A DNA stretch of 20,317 nucleotides from JAOSJT01 sp035914695 (GTDB lineage Bacteria; Bacteroidota; Ignavibacteria; SZUA-365): NCBI GenBank assembly GCA_035914695.1, contig JAMIQH010000344.1:1-20317 (forward strand). The letters are read 5' to 3'. Both the position numbers and the translations under genes were made by a program. The notes under the pieces were generated by a model. The model did no database searches. It had not been told where the DNA came from and was given only the letters and a program-made list of their open reading frames with translations. Each line of letters starts with the position of its first letter. Position 1 is the first letter of the stretch. Shown piece after piece: positions 7,009 through 13,028 of the stretch.

Positions 7009-7218
7009 TTACGCCCGCGCGGCTTTCACGCACTCGAGCTGATCGACGGAAGTAATGCCCTCGGGTAACTCGGCTTCTTCGATCAGCATGATGGGAATGT
7101 CGTCCTCGATACGGTATTTCACGCCGCAGCGCGTGCAGACGAGGTGGTTCTCTTCGAGGCGCAGTTCGGCTTTTCCGAGGGGACAGACGAGAATATTGAG
7201 TAAATCCTGACTGATCAT
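7009..7218 (-). CDS. Trm112-like (UPF0434/YcaR-type) small protein
   Basis: 69 residues. The pattern LLNILVCPLGKAELRL, LVCTRCGVKYRIEDDIPIML is the Trm112/YcaR fold: a small zinc-ribbon-like protein that in eukaryotes and archaea activates methyltransferases, and in bacteria has an uncertain role. The C-terminal CxxC (CTRC, 28-31) is complete, but the first knuckle reads CPLG, so its second cysteine is replaced by glycine. E. coli YcaR also has an incomplete ligand set, so zinc binding may be lost. The ATG at 7218 is chosen because the family starts a few residues before LLxILVCP; the longer frame (to 7437) runs into the dnaK terminator and 3' end. Confidence 0.82.
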   Translation of the reverse strand: MISQDLLNILVCPLGKAELRLEENHLVCTRCGVKYRIEDDIPIMLIEEAELPEGITSVDQLECVKAARA

Positions 7219-7245
7219 GGCAATTCCACGGTTCGTGAATTCTTC

Positions 7246-7274
7246 AACATAGGACGTCAACGGGCAAAAAACAA
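7246..7274 (-). promoter_or_regulatory. Candidate promoter of the Trm112-like gene (TTG-N20-TATGTT)
   Basis: Minus-strand TTG (7274-7272), 20 nt, TATGTT (7251-7246). Its upstream half lies within the T tract of the dnaK terminator, so the same bases would end one transcript and start the next. Predicted start near 7239, leader about 20 nt. Confidence 0.35.
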
Positions 7275-7305
7275 CGGCGCGGGAGTCAATGGGCATCCCG
7301 CGCCG
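7266..7305 (-). terminator. Intrinsic terminator of hsp20-dnaK
   Basis: A perfect 10-bp G+C-rich stem (plus-strand arms 7275-7284 CGGCGCGGGA and 7296-7305 TCCCGCGCCG) with an 11-nt loop is followed, on the minus strand, by TTGTTTTTT. It lies 20 bases after the dnaK stop. Confidence 0.9.
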
Positions 7306-7324
7306 CTGCTGTCTTGCTGGAAGG

Positions 7325-9232
7325 TTACTTTTTGTCGTCCACGACTTCGAAATCCGCGTCCTGCGCACCGGGCTCGGATTGCGACGAAGCGCCGCCACCC
7401 TGAGCGCCCGCATCGGGACCGGGTTGTTGCGAGGCATTCTGGTACATCTTGGTGGATGCCTCGTTCCAAGTCTTGTTCAATTGATCCATGGCGGACTTGA
7501 TGTCGGCCGCGACACCCGTTTTGATGGCGTCTTCGAGGCGTTTGGCTTCGGCTTCGAGCTGCTCCTTGGTGGCCGCATCGAGCTGATCCTTGAATTCCTC
7601 GAGCTGCTTGCGTGTCTGGAACACGAGTGTATCGGCCTGATTGCGCAGTTCAACTTCCTCCTTGCGCTTCTTGTCCTCGGCAGCATGTTGCTGCGCTTCG
7701 CGCTTCATGCGCTCGATTTCGTCCTTCTCCAGACCCGACGAGGAAGTGATGCGAATACTCTGCTCCTTGCTGGTGGCCTTGTCCTTGGCCGAAACGTGCA
7801 GAATACCGTTGGCGTCGATATCAAAGGTCACTTCCACCTGCGGCACGCCGCGCGGTGCGGGAGGAATGCCGTCGAGATGGAATCGCCCGAGCGTGCGGTT
7901 GTCCGAAGCCATCGGGCGCTCGCCCTGGAGAATGTGGATTTCCACCGAAGTCTGGCTGTCCGAGGCCGTGGAGAATATCTCGCTTTTCCGCGTGGGAATC
8001 GTGGTGTTCGACGGTATGAGCGTAGTCATCACGCCACCCAACGTTTCGATGCCCAGCGAAAGGGGAGTGACGTCCAGCAGCAGCACGTCGCTCACATCGC
8101 CCGCGAGCACGCCACCTTGAATGGCGGCGCCGATAGCAACCACTTCGTCGGCATTCACACCTTTGTGCGGCTCCTTGCCGAAAAGATCCTTCACCACCTG
8201 CTGCACGCGGGGGATACGCGTGGAGCCACCAACAAGAATCACCTCGTCGATGTCATTCGGCGTCAAACCCGCGTCCTGCAACGCGGCCTTGCAGGGCTCG
8301 ATGGTGCGGCGCACGAGATCGTCGGTGAGCTGTTCGAATTTCGTGCGGGTGATCGTGGTGTTCAGATGCTTCGGGCCCTCGGCCGTGGCGGTAATGAACG
8401 GCAGGTTGACTTCGGTTTGCATGAGCGTGGAGAGCTCCATCTTGGCCTTCTCCGATGCCTCGCGCAGTCGTTGCAGCGCCATGGCGTCCTTGCGCAAATC
8501 CACACCCTCGGCGCGCTGGAATTCCTCGGCAAGGTAGTCGATCAGGCGCTGGTCGAAATCGTCGCCGCCCAGATGGGTGTCGCCATTGGTGGATTTGACT
8601 TCAAACACACCGTCGCCCAACTCCAGAATGGAAATGTCGAAGGTGCCGCCGCCGAGATCGTACACGGCGATTTTTTCCTGCTTCTGCTTCTTGTCGAGAC
8701 CGTAGGCCAAGGCGGCCGCCGTGGGCTCGTTGATGATGCGGCGCACCGTGAGTCCTGCGATTTCGCCCGCATCCTTGGTGGCCTGACGCTGCGCATCGTT
8801 GAAATACGCCGGCACGGTGATCACGGCTTCGGTCACCTTTTCGCCGAGATAATCCTCGGCGGATTTTTTCAAGGCCTGCAGCACCATGGCGCTGATCTCG
8901 GGCGGCGAGTACATGCGGTCCTCGATGCGCACACGCGCGCTGTCGTTGTCGCCGCGCACCACATCGTAGGGTACCTCGGCGATTTCATTGGTCACCTCGT
9001 CGTAACGGCGACCCATGAAGCGCTTGATCGAGTAGACGGTGTTTTTCGGATTGGTGACCGCCTGACGCTTGGCCGCGTTGCCCACGACACGCTCTCCGTC
9101 CTTTTTGAAACCGATGACGGAGGGTGTTGTGCGCCCGCCATCGGAGTTGGGAATGACGGTCGGGGTGCTGCCTTCCATTACAGCGACCACCGAGTTGGTC
9201 GTTCCCAGGTCAATGCCGATGATTTTGCCCAT
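7325..9232 (-). CDS. dnaK: Chaperone protein DnaK (Hsp70)
   Basis: ATP-driven chaperone that binds exposed hydrophobic stretches of unfolded proteins, working with DnaJ and GrpE in the cytosol. The 635 residues cover the full length. The nucleotide-binding domain opens with IIGIDLGTTNSVVAVMEG and contains VITVPAYFNDAQRQATKDAG, AVYDLGGGTFDISIL and EVILVGGSTRIPRVQ. The interdomain linker DVLLLDVTPLSLGIET leads to the substrate-binding domain with IPTRKS, then a helical lid and an acidic tail (DADFEVVDDKK). The start is ATG 9232, giving MGKIIGIDLG; a TTG three codons earlier is too close to the AAGGAG site to be used. It lies 32 bases after hsp20 on the same strand and ends in a strong terminator. 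grpE and dnaJ are not adjacent. Confidence 0.98.
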   Translation of the reverse strand: MGKIIGIDLGTTNSVVAVMEGSTPTVIPNSDGGRTTPSVIGFKKDGERVVGNAAKRQAVTNPKNTVYSIKRFMGRRYDEVTNEIAEVPYDVVRGDNDSARVRIEDRMYSPPEISAMVLQALKKSAEDYLGEKVTEAVITVPAYFNDAQRQATKDAGEIAGLTVRRIINEPTAAALAYGLDKKQKQEKIAVYDLGGGTFDISILELGDGVFEVKSTNGDTHLGGDDFDQRLIDYLAEEFQRAEGVDLRKDAMALQRLREASEKAKMELSTLMQTEVNLPFITATAEGPKHLNTTITRTKFEQLTDDLVRRTIEPCKAALQDAGLTPNDIDEVILVGGSTRIPRVQQVVKDLFGKEPHKGVNADEVVAIGAAIQGGVLAGDVSDVLLLDVTPLSLGIETLGGVMTTLIPSNTTIPTRKSEIFSTASDSQTSVEIHILQGERPMASDNRTLGRFHLDGIPPAPRGVPQVEVTFDIDANGILHVSAKDKATSKEQSIRITSSSGLEKDEIERMKREAQQHAAEDKKRKEEVELRNQADTLVFQTRKQLEEFKDQLDAATKEQLEAEAKRLEDAIKTGVAADIKSAMDQLNKTWNEASTKMYQNASQQPGPDAGAQGGGASSQSEPGAQDADFEVVDDKK

Positions 9233-9264
9233 TGATTGCAAACTCCTTGAACTACACGTGATAA

Positions 9265-9702
9265 TTAGTTGATTTCTATGGTGATTTCTTTGTCCTGCTC
9301 GCGCTGTTTCTTGGCAATTGTGATGGTGAGCAGGCCCTCTTCCATCTTCGCCGTCACCGACGAGGCATCGACCTCACCCGGCAACTCCACCGAGCGTTCG
9401 AAGTCGCCGAAGCTGCGCTCGCAGCGCAACACCTGCACCTGCTCGCTGTTGGCAGGCAGCGCCTTGCTTCCTTTGAGCGTGAGAATACCTTCGGCCAGCG
9501 AAACGGAAATGTCGGATTTGCGCATGCCGGCGAGTTCCGCAACCACTGTGATGCTGCTGTTGTCGTGATACACGTCCACCCGCGGATCGAAGCCCTTGCC
9601 GAACTCCACGGAAAATGTCTCGGGAAATTCCTCGGCGAAGCGTTTCACTCTCTGCGCGAGCGTCTCGAATTCCTTCATCGGGTCAAAGCGGTAATGCGGC
9701 AT
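9265..9702 (-). CDS. Small heat shock protein, Hsp20/alpha-crystallin family
   Basis: 145-residue holdase that binds unfolding proteins without ATP and hands them to DnaK, matching its location directly upstream of dnaK. The N-terminal arm (1-45) is helical; the alpha-crystallin domain at about 46-135 includes PRVDVYHDNSSITVVAELAGM, DISVSLAEGILTLKG, ERSFGDFERSVELPGEVD and a variant of the A-x-x-x-n-G-v-L motif (VTAKMEEGLLTITIAKK). The C-terminus ITIEI is the I-x-I anchor used for oligomer assembly. The start is ATG 9702 behind AAGGAGAA with eight bases of spacing; upstream in-frame starts lie beyond the promoter. It is preceded by a sigma-54-like promoter and palindromes, so expression is probably controlled separately from housekeeping genes. 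Confidence 0.95.
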   Translation of the reverse strand: MPHYRFDPMKEFETLAQRVKRFAEEFPETFSVEFGKGFDPRVDVYHDNSSITVVAELAGMRKSDISVSLAEGILTLKGSKALPANSEQVQVLRCERSFGDFERSVELPGEVDASSVTAKMEEGLLTITIAKKQREQDKEITIEIN

Positions 9703-9738
9703 GGCGACTTCTCCTTGATTAATGGTTCCGAAATGACA

Positions 9739-9756
9739 TTGCACGTTTCGTGCCAA
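9739..9756 (-). promoter_or_regulatory. Candidate sigma-54 (-24/-12) promoter of hsp20-dnaK
   Basis: The minus strand reads TTGGCACGAAACGTGCA, against the sigma-54 consensus YTGGCACG-N4-TTGCW. The -24 half is a perfect match, the -12 half differs at one base (GTGCA), and the GG (9754-9753) and GC (9742-9741) are exactly 10 nt apart, the fixed spacing of this class. The predicted start is about 9729, leaving a 27-nt leader with AAGGAGAA before the hsp20 ATG. The same bases can also form a small hairpin (GCACG-AAA-CGTGC), an alternative reading. No TTG-N20-TAnnTT promoter was seen for this operon. Confidence 0.6.
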
Positions 9757-9797
9757 GGACGTTTTCAGTGAAATACTCTCCACATTCGCCAACGAAA

Positions 9798-9823
9798 ATG
9801 ACATTGTGGCAGCGCAATGTCAT
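9798..9823. promoter_or_regulatory. Inverted repeat ATGACATTG-N8-CAATGTCAT
   Basis: Perfect 9+9-bp dyad with an 8-nt spacer (arms 9798-9806 and 9815-9823). Its centre lies about 81 bases upstream of the predicted sigma-54 start of hsp20, a typical distance for an activator site. One more copy of the arm, ATGACATTG at 9733-9741, overlaps the -12 box. It does not match CIRCE (TTAGCACTC-N9-GAGTGCTAA) or HAIR. Confidence 0.65.
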
Positions 9824-9840
9824 TATGACAGATTGCTTGC

Positions 9841-9858
9841 TGACATTTCTGCAATGTC
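9841..9858. promoter_or_regulatory. Second palindrome of the same family, TGACATT-TCTG-CAATGTC
   Basis: GACATT (9842-9847) and AATGTC (9853-9858) form a 6+6 dyad with a 5-nt spacer, about 120 bases upstream of the predicted hsp20 start. It shares the ACATT/AATGT arms of the 9798-9823 dyad, though with shorter spacing. It is also just upstream of the candidate cca promoter, so it could affect both divergent genes. Confidence 0.5.
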
Positions 9859-9864
9859 CTCACG

Positions 9865-9893
9865 TTGTAATTCACTGGTTACTTATGTAATTT
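9865..9893 (+). promoter_or_regulatory. Candidate promoter of the CCA-adding enzyme gene (TTG-N20-TAATTT)
   Basis: TTG 9865-9867, a 20-nt spacer, TAATTT 9888-9893, in an AT-rich pocket. The start would be near 9900, leaving a leader of about 75 nt. Confidence 0.4.
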
Positions 9894-9975
9894 TCCCATT
9901 CACACGCGAAGCGGTAGAGACGTTGCCGCGTCCGTCCCCGGTTCAGGAGAAGCATGCGTCCACACGGGAACACGC

Positions 9976-11487
9976 ATGATCACGATAATGCACGGCAAGC
10001 AATCGCAGTTGAATATAGACCTTCCAATTCTTCATCGCATCGGCGATATCGCTGCCGAGAGCGGAACGCATGCCTACGTGGTGGGCGGCTATGTGCGCGA
10101 TATGCTGCTGGAGCGGCCCACCAAGGACATCGACATCTCCGTGGTGGGCGACGGGATAGCGCTGGCGCACCAGGTACGCGCGCGTCTGCACGGCTCGCGT
10201 GTGGTGGAGTTCGAACGCTTCGGCACCGCACGACTTTTCGTGGACGATGTGGAACTGGAGTTCGTGGGCACGAGAAAGGAAACCTACGAGGAACACTCGC
10301 GCAAACCCGTCGTGACCGTGGGCAGCATCGAGGACGATTTGCGCCGCCGCGATTTCACCATCAATGCACTGGCGGTGAATTTGCACCCACTGCTGCGTGG
10401 GCAGCTCATCGATCTCTTCGACGGCATCGGCGACCTCGAACGGAAGCTCCTGCGCACCCCGCTCGATCCGGCACGCACCTTCTCCGACGATCCGCTGCGC
10501 ATGATGCGGGCCTTCCGCTTTGCCGCGCAGCTCGGCTTCGTCATCGACGAGGCGGCGCTGGCTGCGGTGCGCGATATGCATGCGCGCATCGACATCGTGT
10601 CCATGGAACGCGTGCGCGACGAGTTTCTCAAATTGCTGGCCGCGCCTAAACCGTCGGTGGGCCTCGCACCCATGCAGGAGCATGGACTGATGGCGGAGGT
10701 GTTTCCCGAGTTTTCGCGTCTTGCCGGTGTGGATCAGGTGTCGGTGGACTACCCCGATGGCCCGCGGAATTTCCACCACAAGGACGTGTTTTACCACACG
10801 CTCAAGGTGCTTGATAATCTCTGCACGGTGAGCGACAATGTCTGGCTGCGCTTTGGCGCCATACTGCATGATATCGCCAAGCCGAAGACCAAGGCCTTCG
10901 TCGAAGGCACGGGCTGGACCTTTCACGGCCATCCCGAATTGGGCGCACGCATGGTGACCTCCATTTTCCGCCGCATGAAACTGCCACTCGAACCTGTGTC
11001 CTTCGTGCGCAAGATGGTGCTGCTGCATTTGCGTCCCATTGCCCTGATCAACGAGGAAGTAACCGACGCCGCGATTCGGAGACTGCTGGTGGATGCCGGA
11101 GGCGATCTCGAGGAATTGCTGCAGCTCTGTCGCTCCGACATTACCTCAAAGAATCCCAAGCTCGTGCAGCGCTATCTGCGCAACTACGATCTGTTGGTCG
11201 AGCGCATTCGCGAAGTCGAGGAACGCGATCAATTGCGCAACTGGCAACCGCCGCTGGATGGTGAGAGCATCATGCGCGAGTGCGGCATCGGCCCCGGCAT
11301 CGCCGTGGGCGTGTTGAAAAATCGTATCGAGGACGCGGTGCTTGACGGCCTCATTCCCAACGAACGCGAGGCCGCGTTGGCGTATTTACGCGCAATCAAG
11401 GAAGAAGTGCTTGCGGCGCCGGCGTTGAAAAAGGAACGCTCGCGCAAAAGCGAATTGCGCAGTCTTCCCGACAACTTGCGCGATTGA
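9976..11487 (+). CDS. cca: CCA tRNA nucleotidyltransferase / poly(A) polymerase family with HD domain
   Basis: 503 residues. Class II nucleotidyltransferase head: YVVGGYVRD at 34-42, the metal-binding DID at 51-53 in TKDIDISVVGDG, and RRRDFTINALA at 123-133 (template-like segment), followed by the RNA-binding domain (DPLRMMRAFRFAAQLGF, 172-188). The C-terminal half has an HD-phosphohydrolase domain with H274 (FYHTLKVLDNL), HDIAKPK at 298-304 and FHGHPELG at 316-323. This layout is the HD-containing CCA-adding type (CCA added or repaired at tRNA 3' ends); a poly(A) polymerase role cannot be excluded. The start is uncertain: ATG 9976 or 9988. The best Shine-Dalgarno (CAGGAG) stands before an out-of-frame ATG at 9954. 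The basic C-tail (KKERSRKSELR) may bind RNA. It is divergent from hsp20. Confidence 0.9.
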   Translation: MITIMHGKQSQLNIDLPILHRIGDIAAESGTHAYVVGGYVRDMLLERPTKDIDISVVGDGIALAHQVRARLHGSRVVEFERFGTARLFVDDVELEFVGTRKETYEEHSRKPVVTVGSIEDDLRRRDFTINALAVNLHPLLRGQLIDLFDGIGDLERKLLRTPLDPARTFSDDPLRMMRAFRFAAQLGFVIDEAALAAVRDMHARIDIVSMERVRDEFLKLLAAPKPSVGLAPMQEHGLMAEVFPEFSRLAGVDQVSVDYPDGPRNFHHKDVFYHTLKVLDNLCTVSDNVWLRFGAILHDIAKPKTKAFVEGTGWTFHGHPELGARMVTSIFRRMKLPLEPVSFVRKMVLLHLRPIALINEEVTDAAIRRLLVDAGGDLEELLQLCRSDITSKNPKLVQRYLRNYDLLVERIREVEERDQLRNWQPPLDGESIMRECGIGPGIAVGVLKNRIEDAVLDGLIPNEREAALAYLRAIKEEVLAAPALKKERSRKSELRSLPDNLRD

Positions 11488-11571
11488 CGCGCAAGGCGCA
11501 TCCACCGTTCGGGCTGTCCGATCTCCGCACATCGCAATGGATGCAACGCGCAACGGTGTGAAACTTTTCCC
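11476..11571 (+). other. Structured 3' region of cca
   Basis: A perfect 7-bp hairpin, TTGCGCG-ATTGA-CGCGCAA (11476-11494), straddles the stop codon. After it two mutually exclusive pairings exist: GCATCCA (11498-11504) with TGGATGC (11538-11544), and CACCGTT (11503-11509) with AACGGTG (11552-11558), the latter followed by GTGAAACTTTTCC. One of these may act as a weak terminator, but no proper T tract follows. No gene fits in this gap. Confidence 0.4.
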
Positions 11572-11600
11572 TTGTTCGGACGTCTTTCATCAGGTACGTT
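11572..11600 (+). promoter_or_regulatory. Candidate promoter of the efflux operon (TTG-N20-TACGTTTG)
   Basis: TTG 11572-11574, a 20-nt spacer, TACGTT 11595-11600 extending to TACGTTTG, an exact match to the Bacteroidota -7 consensus TAnnTTTG. Predicted start about 11607, leader about 46 nt. It is the best promoter of this type in the window. Confidence 0.6.
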
Positions 11601-11652
11601 TGTGGTTTGGGTCTACCTCACAGCCCGTTACTGATTCCAAATTTTTCCGCAC

Positions 11653-13008
11653 ATGAACACACACATTTTCGGACTCGCGCTCCTCATGTTCGCGTTGCTC
11701 ACCGTGCAAGCGCACGCGCAGCAGGGAAGCGCCGCACGGCAGGGAAGCGCATCGGAGCAGGGGTACACCTTGCAGCGCTGCATTGACATCGGTTTGACCA
11801 ACAACAACGATTTGCGCCGTGCGCGCAACATGGCCGAAGCCACGGGCACATATCGCACAAGCGCCTATGGCGAATTTCTGCCCGGTGTCAACGCCTCGGC
11901 CAGTTGGTCGCGCTCCGACGAGGATCAAATCCGCCTCCGCTCCGATAAGCTCATTCAATCGCGCAATTCCTACAGCTACGGTATCGATGCCGGACTGACG
12001 CTGTTCAACGGCATGCGCAATTTCAGCACGGTTGATAAAAGCATCATCGATTTCGAAGCCGCCGAGCAATCGGCCAAACGTACGCGCGAACTCATCGTGT
12101 ACAGCATTGAGGAAGCATTTTACAACGCCCTGCGCCTGCGCGAACTCGTGGCGGTGCAGGAAGCCAACGTGGAGCGCAGTCGCAAGCAGCTTACCCGCAT
12201 TCGCGAAATGAATACCGTGGGCTCGGTACCACTGGCCGACGTGTACCGCCAGGAAGTGCAGGTGGGCACCGACGAATTGGCGCTGGTGCAGGCGCGAAAC
12301 AACTATCAGAACATGCTCGCCGATGTGCAGGCCCTGATCGGTGTCGAGCCGTCGGCCGATTTCGCCTTGATTGACGACAATGCCGGCGCCACTGTCAGCG
12401 CCACCGACGCCGCGGCATATCGCGGCGCGTTGGGCGACTACGCCGCACTGCTGCGCGAAGCCATCGAGCGCCGCGCGGATGTGCGCCAGTCCGAACTCGC
12501 CGTGCGCAGCGCCGATAAAGGCATCACCATCGCGCGTTCGGGACACTATCCTTCGCTGACGGCCTTCGCCCAGTATGGATGGAGCAATCTGGAACTGAGC
12601 GATTTCGAAACCTACGACCGCTTCACCTATGGACTCAGTCTGAGCGTCCCCATTTTCTCGGGCTTCCAGGTGTCCACCGCCGTGCAACGGTCGCAGATTC
12701 AACTGCGCGACGCAGAGGATGCCGATGCGCAACTGCGTCGCTCCATCGCCACCGAGGTGCGCAAGGCGCTCAACAATCTCGAATCCTACGCGCTGAACCT
12801 CGACATCGCCGCGAAGAAGCTGCTCTCCGCGAAAGAGGATCAACGCATCGCCGAGGAGCGCTACAACCTGGGCTCGGGCACCTTGCTCGACATGCTCACC
12901 GCCGGCGCCAATCTCCGCCTCGCCGAAAGCGACGTGGTGAATGCGCGCTTCAGTTACATCACCGCGCAGCGGTTGATGGATTACACGTTAGGTAGATCGT
13001 CCAACTAG
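11653..13008 (+). CDS. TolC-family outer membrane efflux channel
   Basis: 451 residues. A signal peptide (MNTHIFGLALLMFALLTVQA, cleavage expected near AHA-QQ, residues 20-23) precedes two outer-membrane efflux protein repeats. The first opens with YTLQRCIDIGLTNNNDLRRARNM, the second with REAIERRADVRQSELAVRSAD, each followed by long coiled-coil helices and beta segments (YGIDAGLTLFNG; YGLSLSVPIFSG) that form the barrel. The product would be a trimeric channel through the outer membrane and periplasm. It is the first gene of a five-gene set; the adaptor follows 20 bases after its stop. This gene order is typical of Bacteroidota-type MacAB-TolC systems. No clear Shine-Dalgarno is present. The substrate is not known. 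Confidence 0.93.
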   Translation: MNTHIFGLALLMFALLTVQAHAQQGSAARQGSASEQGYTLQRCIDIGLTNNNDLRRARNMAEATGTYRTSAYGEFLPGVNASASWSRSDEDQIRLRSDKLIQSRNSYSYGIDAGLTLFNGMRNFSTVDKSIIDFEAAEQSAKRTRELIVYSIEEAFYNALRLRELVAVQEANVERSRKQLTRIREMNTVGSVPLADVYRQEVQVGTDELALVQARNNYQNMLADVQALIGVEPSADFALIDDNAGATVSATDAAAYRGALGDYAALLREAIERRADVRQSELAVRSADKGITIARSGHYPSLTAFAQYGWSNLELSDFETYDRFTYGLSLSVPIFSGFQVSTAVQRSQIQLRDAEDADAQLRRSIATEVRKALNNLESYALNLDIAAKKLLSAKEDQRIAEERYNLGSGTLLDMLTAGANLRLAESDVVNARFSYITAQRLMDYTLGRSSN

Positions 13009-13028
13009 AATCGATATCGAGGCAGACA

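Noticed and set aside
7289..9235. 648-codon plus-strand open frame opposite dnaK
   Set aside because: Long antisense frames opposite dnaK are a known artefact of its codon usage; the translation is rich in His/Gly/Arg without motifs, and dnaK itself is certain.
9741..9753. GCACG-TTT-CGTGC hairpin as an RNA thermometer for hsp20
   Set aside because: It lies at or upstream of the expected transcript start and does not pair with the AAGGAGAA site; it is explained by the -24/-12 elements.
9703..9975. CIRCE (HrcA) or HspR (HAIR) operator before the heat-shock genes
   Set aside because: Looked for TTAGCACTC-N9-GAGTGCTAA and CTTGAGT-N7-ACTCAAG; neither is present, and the dyad found has different arms.
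9954..10649. 231-codon frame with a good ribosome binding site overlapping cca
   Set aside because: The translation is Arg/His/Gly-rich with no motif and overlaps the nucleotidyltransferase catalytic domain; kept only as an initiation-site oddity.
9943..11028. 361-codon minus-strand open frame opposite cca
   Set aside because: Antisense shadow of the nucleotidyltransferase; no start signal or motif.
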